Program-made: the position numbers and the translations under genes
Shown: positions 28,114 to 37,516 of the stretch, piece by piece
Position numbering within the stretch: the first letter of the stretch is position 1
Layout of the letters: every line of letters starts with the position of its first letter
Notes under the pieces: model-generated
What the model was told of the DNA's origin: nothing
What the model saw: only the letters and a program-made list of their open reading frames with translations
Database searches by the model: none
NCBI RefSeq assembly: GCF_015351105.1
Contig: NZ_JADKRR010000001.1
Coordinates: 1,965,069 to 2,029,068 of the forward strand
Direction of reading: 5' to 3'
DNA length: 64,000 bases
Source: Clavibacter sp. VKM Ac-2872
GTDB taxonomy: Bacteria > Actinomycetota > Actinomycetes > Actinomycetales > Microbacteriaceae

Positions 28114-28914
28114 ATGAGCACCAAGACAGCACGCGCCCGTCGAACCGGTCGCCGCAGCCCCCTGACCACCATCGCCCTGCTCGCCATCGGCCTGCTCACC
28201 ACGGGCGGCGCGTACTCGATGATCCAGGCAGGCAGCGCGTCGGCCGACGTGGATCTGAAGTCCGCGCAGACCATCGACGAGGGCCAGAAGCTCTTCGCCT
28301 CCAACTGCGCGACCTGCCACGGCATGAACGCGACCGGAACGGGAGTGGCCCCGACCCTCATCGGCGTCGGCGCGGCGTCCGTCGACTTCCAGGTGGGCAC
28401 CGGCCGCATGCCGCTGCAGGCGACCACCGTGCAGGCACCCGAGAAGCCCACGCAGTTCACCGACACCCAGGTGAAGGAGCTCGCGGCGTACGTCGCCTCG
28501 CTCGCTCCCGGCCCGGCCATCCCGGACGGCCAGTACCTCGACGGCAAGGGCGACGCGGCCAACGGCGCCGAGCTCTTCCGCATCAACTGCGCCATGTGCC
28601 ACAACGTGGCCGCGGCCGGAGGCGCCCTGACCGAGGGCAAGTTCGCGCCGAGCCTCAAGGGCGTGGCCCCGGTCCACATCTACGAGGCCATGGTCACGGG
28701 TCCGCAGAACATGCCGGTCTTCAACGACACGAACATCTCCCCCGAGGACAAGCGCGACATCATCACGTCGCTGCAGTACATCGAGCAGAACAGCACGGTC
28801 GGCGGCGCCGACCTCGGCGGGCTCGGCCCGGTCTCCGAGGGTCTCTTCATGTGGATCTTCGGCCTCGGCGGCATCGTCGCCCTGACCGTGTGGCTCACGG
28901 CACGGTCCAACTGA
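28114..28914 (+). CDS. qcrC: Diheme cytochrome c subunit of the bcc complex
   Basis: Shuttles electrons from the Rieske protein directly to oxidase subunit II in the actinobacterial bcc-aa3 supercomplex. The 266 residues have an N-terminal membrane/signal segment (about 17-36), two c-type heme sites CATCH (65-69) and CAMCH (159-163) and a C-terminal membrane anchor (about 244-262). GGGAG lies 13 bases before the ATG. No soluble cytochrome c is encoded nearby, as expected for this architecture. Confidence 0.96.
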   Translation: MSTKTARARRTGRRSPLTTIALLAIGLLTTGGAYSMIQAGSASADVDLKSAQTIDEGQKLFASNCATCHGMNATGTGVAPTLIGVGAASVDFQVGTGRMPLQATTVQAPEKPTQFTDTQVKELAAYVASLAPGPAIPDGQYLDGKGDAANGAELFRINCAMCHNVAAAGGALTEGKFAPSLKGVAPVHIYEAMVTGPQNMPVFNDTNISPEDKRDIITSLQYIEQNSTVGGADLGGLGPVSEGLFMWIFGLGGIVALTVWLTARSN

Positions 28915-28959
28915 CGCCCGCATCGATGACCCGCACCAGAACACAGGAGAGGCACGCAC

Positions 28960-30069
28960 ATGGCACACGACGATAAGGACGAGTCGGCTGTCGTCCCCGC
29001 GGGCTCCGAGGCCGGCGAGCTCGACCCGGCCGGTCGCGACGTCGTCCTCGCCGGCGGCACCGCTGTCGCCACCCGCGACGGCTTCCAGAATCCCGGCTTC
29101 CCGGAGCACCGCCTCCGCGTCACGGACAAGGACCCCAAGAAGGCGAAGACGGCCGAGCGCGTCGTCTACACCTGGTTCTACCTGTCCATCGTGGGCAGCG
29201 TCTTCGCGATCGGCGCCTACTTCGGCTTCCCGATCTACGCGGACGACCCGGGCAGCGTGCGCCTCAACAACCTCTTCCTCGGCGTCGGCATCGCGCTGGC
29301 GCTCCTGAGCCTCGGCATCGGCGCCATCCACTGGTCCAAGGCGCTCATGAGCGACCACGAGCTGATCGACGAGCGCCACCCGCAGGGCGGCTCGCCCGCC
29401 ACGCAGGCCCGCGCCGTCGAGATCTTCGCCCAGGCGAACGAGGAGTCCGGCTTCGGTCGTCGCTCCCTCATCCGCAACAGCCTGATCGGCGCGCTCGTCG
29501 CCTTCCCGCTGCCGGCCGTGATCCTCTTCCGCGACCTGTACCCGGGCAGCGCCGAGGAGCCCGCCTCCGCCCTCAGCCACACGCTGTGGAAGAAGGGCGA
29601 GGTCCTCACCCGCGATCCCTCCGGCACGCCGATCAAGGCGTCGGACGTCACCATCGGCTCCGCGTTCCACGTCATCCCCGCCTCCCTCATGGACCTGGAG
29701 GAGGGCAAGCTCGAGGAGAAGGCCAAGGCCGCGGTGCTGCTGATGCGCCTCCGCCCCGAGGACCTCGTCGAGGCGCCGGAGCGCAAGGGCTGGTCCTACG
29801 ACGGGATCGTCGCCTACTCCAAGGTCTGCACGCACGTGGGTTGCCCGGTGGCGCTCTACGAGCAGCAGACCCACCACCTGCTCTGCCCCTGCCACCAGTC
29901 CCAGTTCGACGTGACCAACCACTGCGAGGTCATCTTCGGACCGGCCAAGCGGCCCCTGCCGCAGCTGCCCATCGCCGTCAACGACGAGGGCTACCTCATT
30001 GCACAGAGTGATTTCACCGAGCCCGTAGGGGCGAGTTTCTGGGAGCGTCGTGGTGACTACAACAGCTGA
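28960..30069 (+). CDS. qcrA: Rieske iron-sulfur subunit of the bcc complex
   Basis: Transfers electrons from quinol to the cytochrome c subunit. The 369 residues have three membrane segments in the N-terminal half (about 68-88, 100-122, 167-187), the actinobacterial form, and a C-terminal Rieske domain with CTHVGC (Cys290, His292) and CPCHQS (Cys309, His312) as 2Fe-2S ligands; Cys295 and Cys311 can form the stabilising disulfide. AGGAGAGGC precedes the ATG. Its end overlaps the start of qcrB by 17-20 bases. Confidence 0.96.
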   Translation: MAHDDKDESAVVPAGSEAGELDPAGRDVVLAGGTAVATRDGFQNPGFPEHRLRVTDKDPKKAKTAERVVYTWFYLSIVGSVFAIGAYFGFPIYADDPGSVRLNNLFLGVGIALALLSLGIGAIHWSKALMSDHELIDERHPQGGSPATQARAVEIFAQANEESGFGRRSLIRNSLIGALVAFPLPAVILFRDLYPGSAEEPASALSHTLWKKGEVLTRDPSGTPIKASDVTIGSAFHVIPASLMDLEEGKLEEKAKAAVLLMRLRPEDLVEAPERKGWSYDGIVAYSKVCTHVGCPVALYEQQTHHLLCPCHQSQFDVTNHCEVIFGPAKRPLPQLPIAVNDEGYLIAQSDFTEPVGASFWERRGDYNS

Positions 30070-31684
30070 TCCGACCACGACGGGTGCCGCTGCGCCCGCC
30101 GCCAAGAGCGGAGGCGGCCTGACCGCCGCCGCCGCCACGTACCTCGACGAGCGCACCAGCGTCAGCGTCGCCGTCAAGGAGTTCGGGCGGAAGATCTTCC
30201 CGGACCACTGGTCCTTCATGCTCGGCGAGGTGGCGCTCTACAGCTTCGTCGTCATCCTGCTCACGGGCACGTGGCTGACCTTCTTCTTCAACCCGTCGAT
30301 GGCGGAGACGCACTACGCCGGCTCCTACGCGCCCCTCAAGGGCGTCGAGATGTCGGTGGCCATGTCGTCGTCGCTCGACATCTCGTTCGACATCCGCGGC
30401 GGCCTGCTCATGCGGCAGATCCACCACTGGGCGGCCCTGCTGTTCGTGGCGTCCATCGGCCTGCACATGCTGCGCATCTACTTCACGGGTGCGTTCCGCA
30501 AGCCGCGCGAGCTCAACTGGTTCATCGGCTTCGTCCTCTTCATCCTCGCGATGGCCGAGGGCTTCACGGGCTACTCGCTGCCCGACGACCTGCTCTCCGG
30601 CAACGGCCTGCGGATCATCGACGGCATGGTGAAGGGCATCCCGGTCATCGGCACGTGGATCTCCTTCCTCCTCTTCGGCGGCGAGTTCCCGGGCACGCAC
30701 ATCATCCCGAGGCTCTACACCCTGCACATCCTGTTGCTGCCGGCCATCCTCGTGGCGTTCCTCGCACTCCATCTGCTGTTCGTGGTCGTGCACAAGCACA
30801 CCCAGTTCGCCGGCCCCGGTCGCACGAACGAGAACGTGGTGGGCGTCCCGGTGCTGCCCACGTTCGCGGCCAAGGCGGGTGGGTTCTTCTTCGTCGTCTT
30901 CGGCGTGATCGTGGTCATGGCGTCGTTCTTCACGATCAACCCGATCTGGAACTACGGCCCATACGACCCCTCGCCGGTGTCGGCGGGAACGCAGCCCGAC
31001 TGGTACATCGGCTTCGCGGACGGCGCTCTGCGCCTCGTGCCGCCGGGACTCGAGTTCGTGCTGTTCGACCACACGTTCTCGTTCAACATCATCCTGCCGA
31101 TCACGGTCCTGGGTCTGTTCATCGTGCTCGTCGCGCTCTATCCCTTCATCGAGGCGTGGATCACGGGCGACAAGCGCGAGCACCACATCCTCGACCGTCC
31201 GCGCAACGCCCCCACGCGCACCGCGATCGGTGCCGCCGGCGTCACGTTCTACGCGGTCCTCTGGTCCGCCGCGAGCTCCGACCTCATCGCCACGCACTTC
31301 AAGGTGTCGATGGAGGGGGTCATCCACACGCTGCAGGCGCTGCTGATCCTCGGACCGGTCATCGCCTACCAGGTCGCGAAGCGCATCTGCCTGGCGCTCA
31401 TGAAGAAGGACCGCGAGATCGCCCTCCACGGCGTCGAGTCGGGACGCATCGTGAAGCTGCCGGGCGGCGAGTTCATCGAGGTGCACGAGCAGCTCGACGA
31501 GTACGAGCGCTGGCGCCTGGTCAGCTTCGACGACTACAAGCCGCTCATGATCCGGCCGGACAGCCGTGGACGCATCACGGTCAACCAGCGGGCCCGCGCG
31601 GCGCTGTCCAAGTGGTTCTTCGAGGACAGGATCTCCCCGGTCACCACGAAGGACGTCGAGCGCAGCCACGCCGACCACCACTAG
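30053..31684 (+). CDS. qcrB: Cytochrome b subunit of the bcc complex
   Basis: Membrane core that oxidises quinol and holds two b hemes. The 543 residues show LLMRQIHHWAALLFVASIGLHMLRIYFTG (heme ligands), the Qo-site FTGYSLPDDLLSGNGLRI and a second histidine pair in TLHILLLPAILVAFLALHLL. Two GTG codons are adjacent (30050 and 30053); GGGAG is better spaced for the second. The gene overlaps qcrA. The C-terminal 130 residues are a cytoplasmic extension usual in actinobacteria. Confidence 0.95.
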   Translation: MTTTADPTTTGAAAPAAKSGGGLTAAAATYLDERTSVSVAVKEFGRKIFPDHWSFMLGEVALYSFVVILLTGTWLTFFFNPSMAETHYAGSYAPLKGVEMSVAMSSSLDISFDIRGGLLMRQIHHWAALLFVASIGLHMLRIYFTGAFRKPRELNWFIGFVLFILAMAEGFTGYSLPDDLLSGNGLRIIDGMVKGIPVIGTWISFLLFGGEFPGTHIIPRLYTLHILLLPAILVAFLALHLLFVVVHKHTQFAGPGRTNENVVGVPVLPTFAAKAGGFFFVVFGVIVVMASFFTINPIWNYGPYDPSPVSAGTQPDWYIGFADGALRLVPPGLEFVLFDHTFSFNIILPITVLGLFIVLVALYPFIEAWITGDKREHHILDRPRNAPTRTAIGAAGVTFYAVLWSAASSDLIATHFKVSMEGVIHTLQALLILGPVIAYQVAKRICLALMKKDREIALHGVESGRIVKLPGGEFIEVHEQLDEYERWRLVSFDDYKPLMIRPDSRGRITVNQRARAALSKWFFEDRISPVTTKDVERSHADHH

Positions 31685-31720
31685 GCACCACCCCGTTCGC
31701 GCTCAACCGCGGACGTGACT

Positions 31721-31757
31721 CGAGAGCCGGTCCGGCGTCACGCCGGGCCGGCTCTCG
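31721..31757 (+). terminator. Hairpin terminator after qcrB
   Basis: A 17-base stem (cgagagccggtccggcg with its complement, one G-U pair) and a TCA loop, 36 bases after the qcrB stop. Ends the ctaE-qcrCAB transcript; no T-run. Confidence 0.7.
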
Positions 31758-31799
31758 TGCGCTCACCCATCGCGTCAGCCATCCGCTCGAGGAGCACCC

Positions 31800-32720
31800 G
31801 TGGATCTCGTCCGGCTCGCGTCGTGGCTCCGCTGCCCCACCTGCGGCGAGGACCTCCACGCCGTCCCGCCGCTCGTGCTGCGCTGCCCTCGCGGTCACGC
31901 CGTGGACGCCAACAAGCGTGGATACGCCACCCTCCTCGGGCCGGGAACCCGTGTCACGGGCGACACGGCCGACATGCTGGCCGCGCGTGGCGCATTCCTC
32001 GAGCGGGGTCACTACGCTCCGCTGGTCGACGAGCTGATCCGCGGCATCCGCGACGCCGTGCCGGGCCACGAGGGGTCCGTTCCGGATGCCGCCCCGAAGG
32101 TGGCCGACGGGCTCCGCATCGTGGACGCCGGATGCGGAACGGGACACTACCTCCACCGCGTCCTCGGCAGCTTCCCCGGCGCGTCCGGGCTCGCCGCCGA
32201 CCTCTCCCCCGCGGCCGTCGGGATCGCCGTCCGCGGGAGGGACGACGTCGACGGCCTGGTCGCCGACACGTGGGCGGCCCTGCCGGTGCGCGATGGCGCG
32301 GCTGATGTGATCCTCGACGTGTTCGCCCCGCGCAACCTCCCGGAGTTCCACCGCGCCCTGTCCGCCGGCGGGCACGTGGCCATCGTCGCCGCCGGGCCGG
32401 GACACCTGGCCGAGCTCCGCGCGGCCGGTCGCGCCGTGGGCGTCCAGGAGGACAAGCGCGAGCGGATCCTCGAGGCCGCAGAGCCCCTGTTCGACGCCGT
32501 CTCGGAGACGCGCGTGCACCGCGTCCTGTCCTTGACCGTCTCGGATGTCGAGTCGCTGCTGGCCATGGGCCCGTCCGCCCATCACCCGCGCGATCCGCAC
32601 GCCGAGGACCTGCCCTCCCCGCTGGACATCTCGGTGTGGCCAGACGCCACGCGACAGGACGTGACGATCGACGTCATGATCCACGTCCTCCGGCGACGCG
32701 TCCGGCGCACACCGGCCTGA
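31800..32720 (+). CDS. RlmA-like rRNA (guanine-N1)-methyltransferase
   Basis: A 306-residue protein with an N-terminal zinc ribbon LRCPTCGEDL...LRCPRGHAVD and a class I methyltransferase domain with the SAM motif LRIVDAGCGTGHYLHRVL (about 100-117) and ILDVFAPRNLPEFHR. This layout is that of RlmA (23S rRNA G745/G748), whose relatives in antibiotic producers (TlrB) give macrolide resistance. Whether this copy affects drug response is unknown. GAGGAG stands 5 bases before the GTG. It lies just after the qcrB terminator and is not part of the respiratory operon. Confidence 0.85.
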   Translation: MDLVRLASWLRCPTCGEDLHAVPPLVLRCPRGHAVDANKRGYATLLGPGTRVTGDTADMLAARGAFLERGHYAPLVDELIRGIRDAVPGHEGSVPDAAPKVADGLRIVDAGCGTGHYLHRVLGSFPGASGLAADLSPAAVGIAVRGRDDVDGLVADTWAALPVRDGAADVILDVFAPRNLPEFHRALSAGGHVAIVAAGPGHLAELRAAGRAVGVQEDKRERILEAAEPLFDAVSETRVHRVLSLTVSDVESLLAMGPSAHHPRDPHAEDLPSPLDISVWPDATRQDVTIDVMIHVLRRRVRRTPA

Positions 32721-33008
32721 GTCCGCCAGGTACACCGATGCGACGCCGACGTCTGCCTTCCGCAGCTGCAGACCGGGGATGGCGGAGTCGAGCCGCCGAT
32801 GGAGTCGCACCGCCCTCCCGGGGGAAGTCCGGCCCCTCTCGCCTCTCCACGACCGTGAGCATGCGCCTCGGACCGGGACCGTCGCCCAGTCCTCTCCCGC
32901 ATCAGGGAGTCCCCATCCGGACACTCGCCATCGGCGCCTCGCCCCGGGCGCGCGGCGTCCGCTTGCGCCACGCCCGTTGGCGGACGCGGGCGCCCGGTGG
33001 AGCCCCTC

Positions 33009-33291
33009 ATGACCGTGCTCTCCGTGGACCACCTGCACCGGCGGCGCCGACGACCGGTCGCACCATCGGAGGACGTGCTCTCGTCACGAGCTCCGCCGCT
33101 CAGGGCCCCTCGACACGATGCCGGGCATCGTCGGACCGCACGGAAGCGGCCGCTGACGCCTCCGCCGTCGGCCCTCCCGAGGCGGCGACAGTGAGCGTCA
33201 CCTCCCCGGGGACGCCGACGATGGGACCGTCGGCACCGGGCTGGACGACCTGTCGGTGGTGCCGAGCCGACAGAGCACGACAGGCGTCGTC
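33009..33291 (+). pseudogene. Probable decayed ABC-transporter ATP-binding protein gene (N-terminal half)
   Basis: Four collinear stretches in three frames resemble the start of an ABC ATPase: MTVLSVDHLHRR...PVAPSEDVL (33009-33086), MPGIVGPHGSGR followed by a stop (33121-33156, a P-loop-like GPHGSGR where GxxGSGKT is expected), PPEAATVSV (33173-33199, compare the usual PEAGTVxVDG strand) and LDDLSVVPSRQS (33241-33276, compare the Q-loop VVPQ). GGTGGAG sits 6 bases before the ATG, as in a real gene. Walker B and the LSGGQ signature are gone. This rests on reading similarity by eye, so it is a hypothesis. Confidence 0.35.
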
Positions 33292-33315
33292 GCGGCCACC
33301 CTCCCCGTCCACGAC

Positions 33316-33349
33316 GAGATGCCCGGCCCCCGAGGGGACCGGGCATCTC
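33316..33349 (-). terminator. Hairpin terminator of the GNAT/ctaCDF transcript
   Basis: An 11-base stem (gagatgcccgg with ccgggcatctc) around a 12-base loop that can pair further (cccc/gggg), 18 bases beyond the GNAT stop on the minus strand. Confidence 0.7.
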
Positions 33350-33367
33350 CGGTGCATCACCGCGCGA

Positions 33368-33805
33368 CTAGCGCAGGAGCTTCTTGTAGAACTCCGCCGT
33401 CCGCTCGTAGCCGAGGCGCTTGTAGAACTCGCCGGCGCGGCGCGTGCTCATCGTGATCTGCCCGACGCCGCGATCACCGCACAGCCGCTCCACCGCGCGG
33501 ACGAGGCCGGAGCCCGTCCCGGCGCTGCGCGCCGTCGTGTCCACGACGAGCTCCTCGAGGTGCGCGCTGAGCCCACCGGCATACAGCAGCCGCGACACCA
33601 CCAGGTACGCGTACCCGACGACCGTGCCGGCGTCCTCAGCGACGAGCAGGACATCGCGCCCCTCGTCCTTGTTGGCCCGGAGGATGTGGAAGAAGGTCAC
33701 GTCGAAGTCGTCGCGCGTGGCCGGGGCGTTGATCATGTCGAGCTGCTGGCACAGGGCGAAGACGGCGTCCCCGTCCGAGGCCTGCGCGTGTCGGATGTCG
33801 ACCAT
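33368..33805 (-). CDS. GNAT family N-acetyltransferase
   Basis: A 145-residue acetyl-CoA-dependent acyltransferase starting MVDIRHAQASDGDAVFALC. The core shows LLVAEDAGTVVGYAYLVVS, the acetyl-CoA loop region EELVVDTTARSAGTGSGLVRAVE (the usual Q/RxxGxG/A appears as RSAGTG) and FYKRLGYERTAEFYKK near the end. Substrate unknown. It lies five bases downstream of ctaF, so it may be co-transcribed with the oxidase genes although a link in function is not apparent. Confidence 0.85.
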   Translation of the reverse strand: MVDIRHAQASDGDAVFALCQQLDMINAPATRDDFDVTFFHILRANKDEGRDVLLVAEDAGTVVGYAYLVVSRLLYAGGLSAHLEELVVDTTARSAGTGSGLVRAVERLCGDRGVGQITMSTRRAGEFYKRLGYERTAEFYKKLLR

Positions 33806-33809
33806 CGGA

Positions 33810-34226
33810 TCAGCGCGCGAAGTAGCCGCGGTAGTACTCGTAGGTCCAGCCCACGAGCGCGATGATCGCGAGACCGCCACCGATGATCGCGATCCAGATG
33901 CCCACGGCGAGGCCGAGGAACACCGAGGCGGCCCCGGCCGCGAGGATCACGGGCCACCAGCTCCAGGGGCTGAAGAAGCCGAGCTCCGGGTCGCCGTCGT
34001 CGACGTTCGCGTCGCTGCGGTCCTCCGGCAGCTCGCCGTTCTGCGCCGCGTAGAGCCGGGCGACGAAGAAGCCGATGAACGCGGCCAGTGCACCCGAGAG
34101 GGCGATGGCCAGCGTTCCGACCCACTCCACCGTGCCCTGGTCGATCAGATGCCAGGTCGTGTATGCGGCCGCCGCGAGGACGAAGAAGACCGCGAGGACG
34201 TAGAAGAGGTTCCTATTGGCGCGCAC
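33810..34226 (-). CDS. ctaF: Cytochrome c oxidase subunit IV (actinobacterial type)
   Basis: A 138-residue four-helix membrane protein: segments at about 7-25, 37-59, 92-110 and 112-128, with SPWSWWPVILA before the third, typical of the actinobacterial CtaF family. It is an accessory subunit of the aa3 oxidase in the bcc-aa3 supercomplex. The gene starts one base after the ctaD stop. Confidence 0.93.
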   Translation of the reverse strand: MRANRNLFYVLAVFFVLAAAAYTTWHLIDQGTVEWVGTLAIALSGALAAFIGFFVARLYAAQNGELPEDRSDANVDDGDPELGFFSPWSWWPVILAAGAASVFLGLAVGIWIAIIGGGLAIIALVGWTYEYYRGYFAR

Positions 34227-34227
34227 G

Positions 34228-35973
34228 TCACTTCACCTTGTCGCTGGAGATGTCGTAGGTGGCGGCATCGGGAGCGTCCTTGGCCGGACCGATTCCCACG
34301 GGGATGCCCGCCTCGGGGTGGTTCAGGTCGAAGGCCGGAGCCTCCGAACGGATCCGGGGGATCGACGTGAAGTTGTGCCGCGGCGGCGGGCACGAGGTCG
34401 CCCACTCCAGTGAGCGGCCGTAGCCCCACGGGTCGTTGACCGTGACCTTGGGCGCGGTGCGCGCGGTGATCCAGACGTTCAGGAAGAACGGGATCATCGA
34501 CAGCGCGAGGATGCCGGCGCCGATGGTGGACAGCTGGTTCATCCACGTGAAGTCGTCCTCGGGCTGGTACGTCGCGTATCGACGCGGCATGCCCATGACG
34601 CCCAACCAGTGCTGGATGAGGAACGTGGTGTGGAAGCCGATGAACAGCAGCCAGAAGTGGACCTTGCCGAGACGCTCGTTGAGCATCTTGCCCGTCCACT
34701 TCGGCCACCAGAAGTAGAAGCCGGAGAACATGGCGAACACGACCGTGCCGAACACGACGTAGTGGAAGTGCGCCACGACGAAGTAGGTGTCGGACACGTG
34801 GAAGTCCAGGGGCGGCGAGGCCAGGATGACGCCGGTCAGGCCGCCGAACGTGAACGTGATGAGGAACCCGATGGCCCAGAGCATGGGCGTCTCGAACGTG
34901 ACCGAGCCGCGCCACATCGTGCCGATCCAGTTGAAGATCTTCACGCCGGTGGGGACCGCGATGAGCATGGTCATGAGCGAGAAGAACGGCAGCAGGACGG
35001 ATCCGGTGACGTACATGTGGTGCGCCCACACCGTGACCGAGAGGGCCGCGATGGAGATGGTCGCGTACACCAGCGTCTTGTACCCGAAGATCGGCTTGCG
35101 GCTGAAGACCGGGAAGACCTCGGACACGATGCCGAAGAACGGCAGCGCGATGATGTACACCTCGGGGTGCCCGAAGAACCAGAAGAGGTGCTGCCACAGG
35201 ATCGCCCCGCCGTTGGCCGGGTCGTAGATGTGCGCGTCGAATATGCGGTCGGCGCCGAGGCCGAACAGCGCGGCGGCGAGGACCGGGAAGGCCATGAGCA
35301 CGAGGATCGACGTCACGAGGATGTTCCACGTGAAGATCGGCATGCGGAACATGGTCATGCCGGGGGCGCGCATCGTGATGATCGTCGTCACGAAGTTGAC
35401 CGCGCCGAGGATCGTGCCGAATCCGCTGAGCGCCAGACCCATCACCCAGAGATTCCCTCCCAATCCTGGCGAGAACGTCGTGCTGGACAGCGGCGCATAG
35501 GCGAACCATCCGAACGAGGCCGCGCCGGCCGGGGTGAGGAATCCGGCGACCGCGATGAGCGAGCCGAAGTTGAACAGCCAGTACGCGAAGGCGTTGAGCC
35601 GCGGGAACGCGACGTCGGGTGCGCCGATCTGCAGCGGCATGAGCACGTTGGCGAAGCCCGCGAAGAGCGGCGTCGCGAACATGAGCAGCATGATCGTGCC
35701 GTGCATGGTGAAGAGCTGGTTGTACTGCTCCTTCGTCTCCACCACGTGCAGGCCCGGCTCGAAGAGCTGGGCGCGGATGACGAGCGCCATGACGCCGCCG
35801 AGGCAGAAGTAGAGGAACGAGGTGATCAGGTACAGGTACCCGATGGTCTTGTGGTCGGTGGAGGTGATCCAGTTGACCACGACGTTGCCCCGACGCTCGG
35901 CCTTGCCGGAGCCGTCGAGGACCTTCGCCTGGCCCGCGGGGATCTCTGTGGGACGGTTCAGTGTCGATGTCAC
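34228..35973 (-). CDS. ctaD: Cytochrome c oxidase subunit I
   Basis: Catalytic subunit of the aa3 oxidase with heme a, the heme a3-CuB centre and proton channels. The 581 residues have 12 membrane segments. Visible signatures include [36 protein letters not shown] (CuB His and the cross-linked His-Tyr pair), [11 protein letters not shown] and [29 protein letters not shown] (heme ligands). It follows ctaC by 10 bases and precedes ctaF. Confidence 0.97.
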   Translation of the reverse strand: MTSTLNRPTEIPAGQAKVLDGSGKAERRGNVVVNWITSTDHKTIGYLYLITSFLYFCLGGVMALVIRAQLFEPGLHVVETKEQYNQLFTMHGTIMLLMFATPLFAGFANVLMPLQIGAPDVAFPRLNAFAYWLFNFGSLIAVAGFLTPAGAASFGWFAYAPLSSTTFSPGLGGNLWVMGLALSGFGTILGAVNFVTTIITMRAPGMTMFRMPIFTWNILVTSILVLMAFPVLAAALFGLGADRIFDAHIYDPANGGAILWQHLFWFFGHPEVYIIALPFFGIVSEVFPVFSRKPIFGYKTLVYATISIAALSVTVWAHHMYVTGSVLLPFFSLMTMLIAVPTGVKIFNWIGTMWRGSVTFETPMLWAIGFLITFTFGGLTGVILASPPLDFHVSDTYFVVAHFHYVVFGTVVFAMFSGFYFWWPKWTGKMLNERLGKVHFWLLFIGFHTTFLIQHWLGVMGMPRRYATYQPEDDFTWMNQLSTIGAGILALSMIPFFLNVWITARTAPKVTVNDPWGYGRSLEWATSCPPPRHNFTSIPRIRSEAPAFDLNHPEAGIPVGIGPAKDAPDAATYDISSDKVK

Positions 35974-35983
35974 GGTGTGTGCC

Positions 35984-36895
35984 CTACTTCTCGGACGACT
36001 CGGTGGTGGCCGGCACCTCGGTGCCGGGGAGGTTCTGCAGGCGGTCGTAGTCCTTGCCGAGGTCGCCCGCGAATCCGGCCGCCTTCTGCTTCTCGATGTA
36101 CGCGTTGTACTCGTCGACCGAGACGACCTTGACCTGGAAGAGCATGAGGGAGTGGTACTCGCCGCAGAGCTCGGCGCACTTCCCCATGTACGTCCCCTCC
36201 TTCTCCGGGATGAACGTCATGTAGTTCGTCTTGCCGGAGATGAGGTCCTTCTTGTAGAGGAAGTCCACCACCCAGAAGGAGTGCAGCGTGTCGCGCGTGT
36301 TGAGCTCGAGCTCGACCTTGGTGTTGACCGGCAGGTAGAGCGTGGGGAGCTTGTCCTTGTCGATGGAGCCCTGGGGGCCGTTCGGGTCGTCGACGGCCTG
36401 GACGCCCTGCTCGTAGGCACCGCCCTCGATGGGCTGGCCGGCCTCGGTCTCGCCGCCGAGGTAGTTGAAGTCCCAGGCCCACTGCTTGCCGAAGACCTGG
36501 ACCTTGACCTCGGGCTTGTCGAAGCGGGCCTCGATCGCGGCCTGGTCCTTCGCGGTGAAGGCGAAGAAGCCGAGGACGAGGATCAGCGGGACGATCGTGT
36601 AGAAGATCTCGATCGGCATGTTGTAGCGCATCTGCACCGGAAGGCCCGTCTGGCCCTTGCGCCGGCGGTACACGACCGCGGCCCAGATGGTGAGGCCCCA
36701 CGTGAGGACTCCGACGGCCAGGAGGACGATCCAGGCGGTGACCCAGAGGCCGATGACCGAGTCGACGTGGTTGGTCGTGCCCGGCTCCGTCGGCAGGAAG
36801 CCCTGGAGCTGCTGCTGCGTGCACCCCGCGAGGAGTACCGAGATGCCCAGGGCGACGGGGATCGTCAGCCAACGTTGACGGCGAGTGAAGCGCAC
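35984..36895 (-). CDS. ctaC: Cytochrome c oxidase subunit II
   Basis: Accepts electrons at the CuA site. Starting at GTG (RFTRRQRW) gives 303 residues with a lipoprotein signal peptide ending LLAGC (Cys25), two membrane segments (about 46-68 and 86-108), and a cupredoxin domain with the CuA ligands in the [12 protein letters not shown] stretch. A charged insert ([17 protein letters not shown]) between the membrane helices and the copper site is usual in actinobacteria. GAAGGG stands 9 bases before the GTG; a longer frame to 37036 runs back into erpA and is not credible. Confidence 0.95.
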   Translation of the reverse strand: MRFTRRQRWLTIPVALGISVLLAGCTQQQLQGFLPTEPGTTNHVDSVIGLWVTAWIVLLAVGVLTWGLTIWAAVVYRRRKGQTGLPVQMRYNMPIEIFYTIVPLILVLGFFAFTAKDQAAIEARFDKPEVKVQVFGKQWAWDFNYLGGETEAGQPIEGGAYEQGVQAVDDPNGPQGSIDKDKLPTLYLPVNTKVELELNTRDTLHSFWVVDFLYKKDLISGKTNYMTFIPEKEGTYMGKCAELCGEYHSLMLFQVKVVSVDEYNAYIEKQKAAGFAGDLGKDYDRLQNLPGTEVPATTESSEK

Positions 36896-36943
36896 GTGCA
36901 GACCCTTCGAAGAACCGGATGTGACGGGTTCCACACTACGCGA

Positions 36944-36998
36944 CAGGGAGCCGCCCGAAGGACGACTCCCTGCTCGGGCCCCGTGTTTCCGGGCCCAG
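36944..36998 (-). terminator. Possible terminator hairpins after erpA
   Basis: Two small inverted repeats, cagggag...ctccctg and gggccc...gggccc, fill the space between erpA and ctaC. Either could end the erpA message; the stems are short, so this is weak. Confidence 0.3.
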
Positions 36999-37019
36999 AT
37001 CCGCTTACCGTTCCGTGTG

Positions 37020-37382
37020 TCAGTGGAACGAGTCACCGCACGCGCACGAGCCGCCCGCGTTCGGGTTGTCGATGGTGAAGCCCTGCTTCTGGATGGTGTC
37101 CTCGAAGTCGATGGTCGCGCCGTCGAGGTACGGGACGCTCATCTTGTCGACGATGACCTCGACCCCGTCGAAGTCGACCGTGGCGTCGCCGTCGAGCTCG
37201 CGCTCGTCGAAGTAGAGCTGGTAGATGAGGCCGGAGCAGCCGCCGGGCTGGACGGCGACGCGGAGGCGGAGGTCCTCGCGGCCCTCCTGCTGGAGCAGGC
37301 TCTTGACCTTGCTCGCCGCGGTGTCCGTGAGTCCGACGCGGTGGGCCGCCTGGGCGGTCTCGGTCAGCGTGGTGTCGGTCAT
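37020..37382 (-). CDS. erpA: Iron-sulfur cluster insertion protein (HesB/IscA/ErpA family)
   Basis: A-type carrier that delivers Fe-S clusters to target proteins. The 120 residues contain the three conserved cysteines: Cys49 in PGGCSGLIY and Cys113/Cys115 in GSCACGDSFH. The start MTDTTLTETA has AGGAG about 6-7 bases upstream; the frame extends further but without support. It lies upstream of ctaC on the same strand, near the Rieske protein gene, a plausible client. Confidence 0.93.
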   Translation of the reverse strand: MTDTTLTETAQAAHRVGLTDTAASKVKSLLQQEGREDLRLRVAVQPGGCSGLIYQLYFDERELDGDATVDFDGVEVIVDKMSVPYLDGATIDFEDTIQKQGFTIDNPNAGGSCACGDSFH

Positions 37383-37516
37383 GAGCACTCCTCGGGTGGT
37401 GGGATCTGCGGTCGGGCGACTCCGGTGGAGTCTACGTCGTGCAACCGCGGGAGTCACCCGGGTGTTCCCGCGGGACAGCCCGATCCGTCACGCGCTCCGG
37501 GACCGGCCGGCGAACG

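Larger units (their letters stand above)
32721..33367. other. Intergenic stretch of 647 bases without an intact gene
   Basis: Between the methyltransferase and the GNAT gene no frame on either strand has a plausible protein: all open frames are Arg/Pro/Ser-rich and lack recognisable domains. The right half contains the probable ABC ATPase remnant and then the GNAT terminator; in 32721-33008 I see nothing identifiable. Confidence 0.6.

Noticed and set aside
32582-33346. A 254-residue open frame on the minus strand across the empty region
   Set aside because: The translation is almost wholly Arg, Gly, Pro and Ser without any domain, and it runs into the end of the methyltransferase gene.
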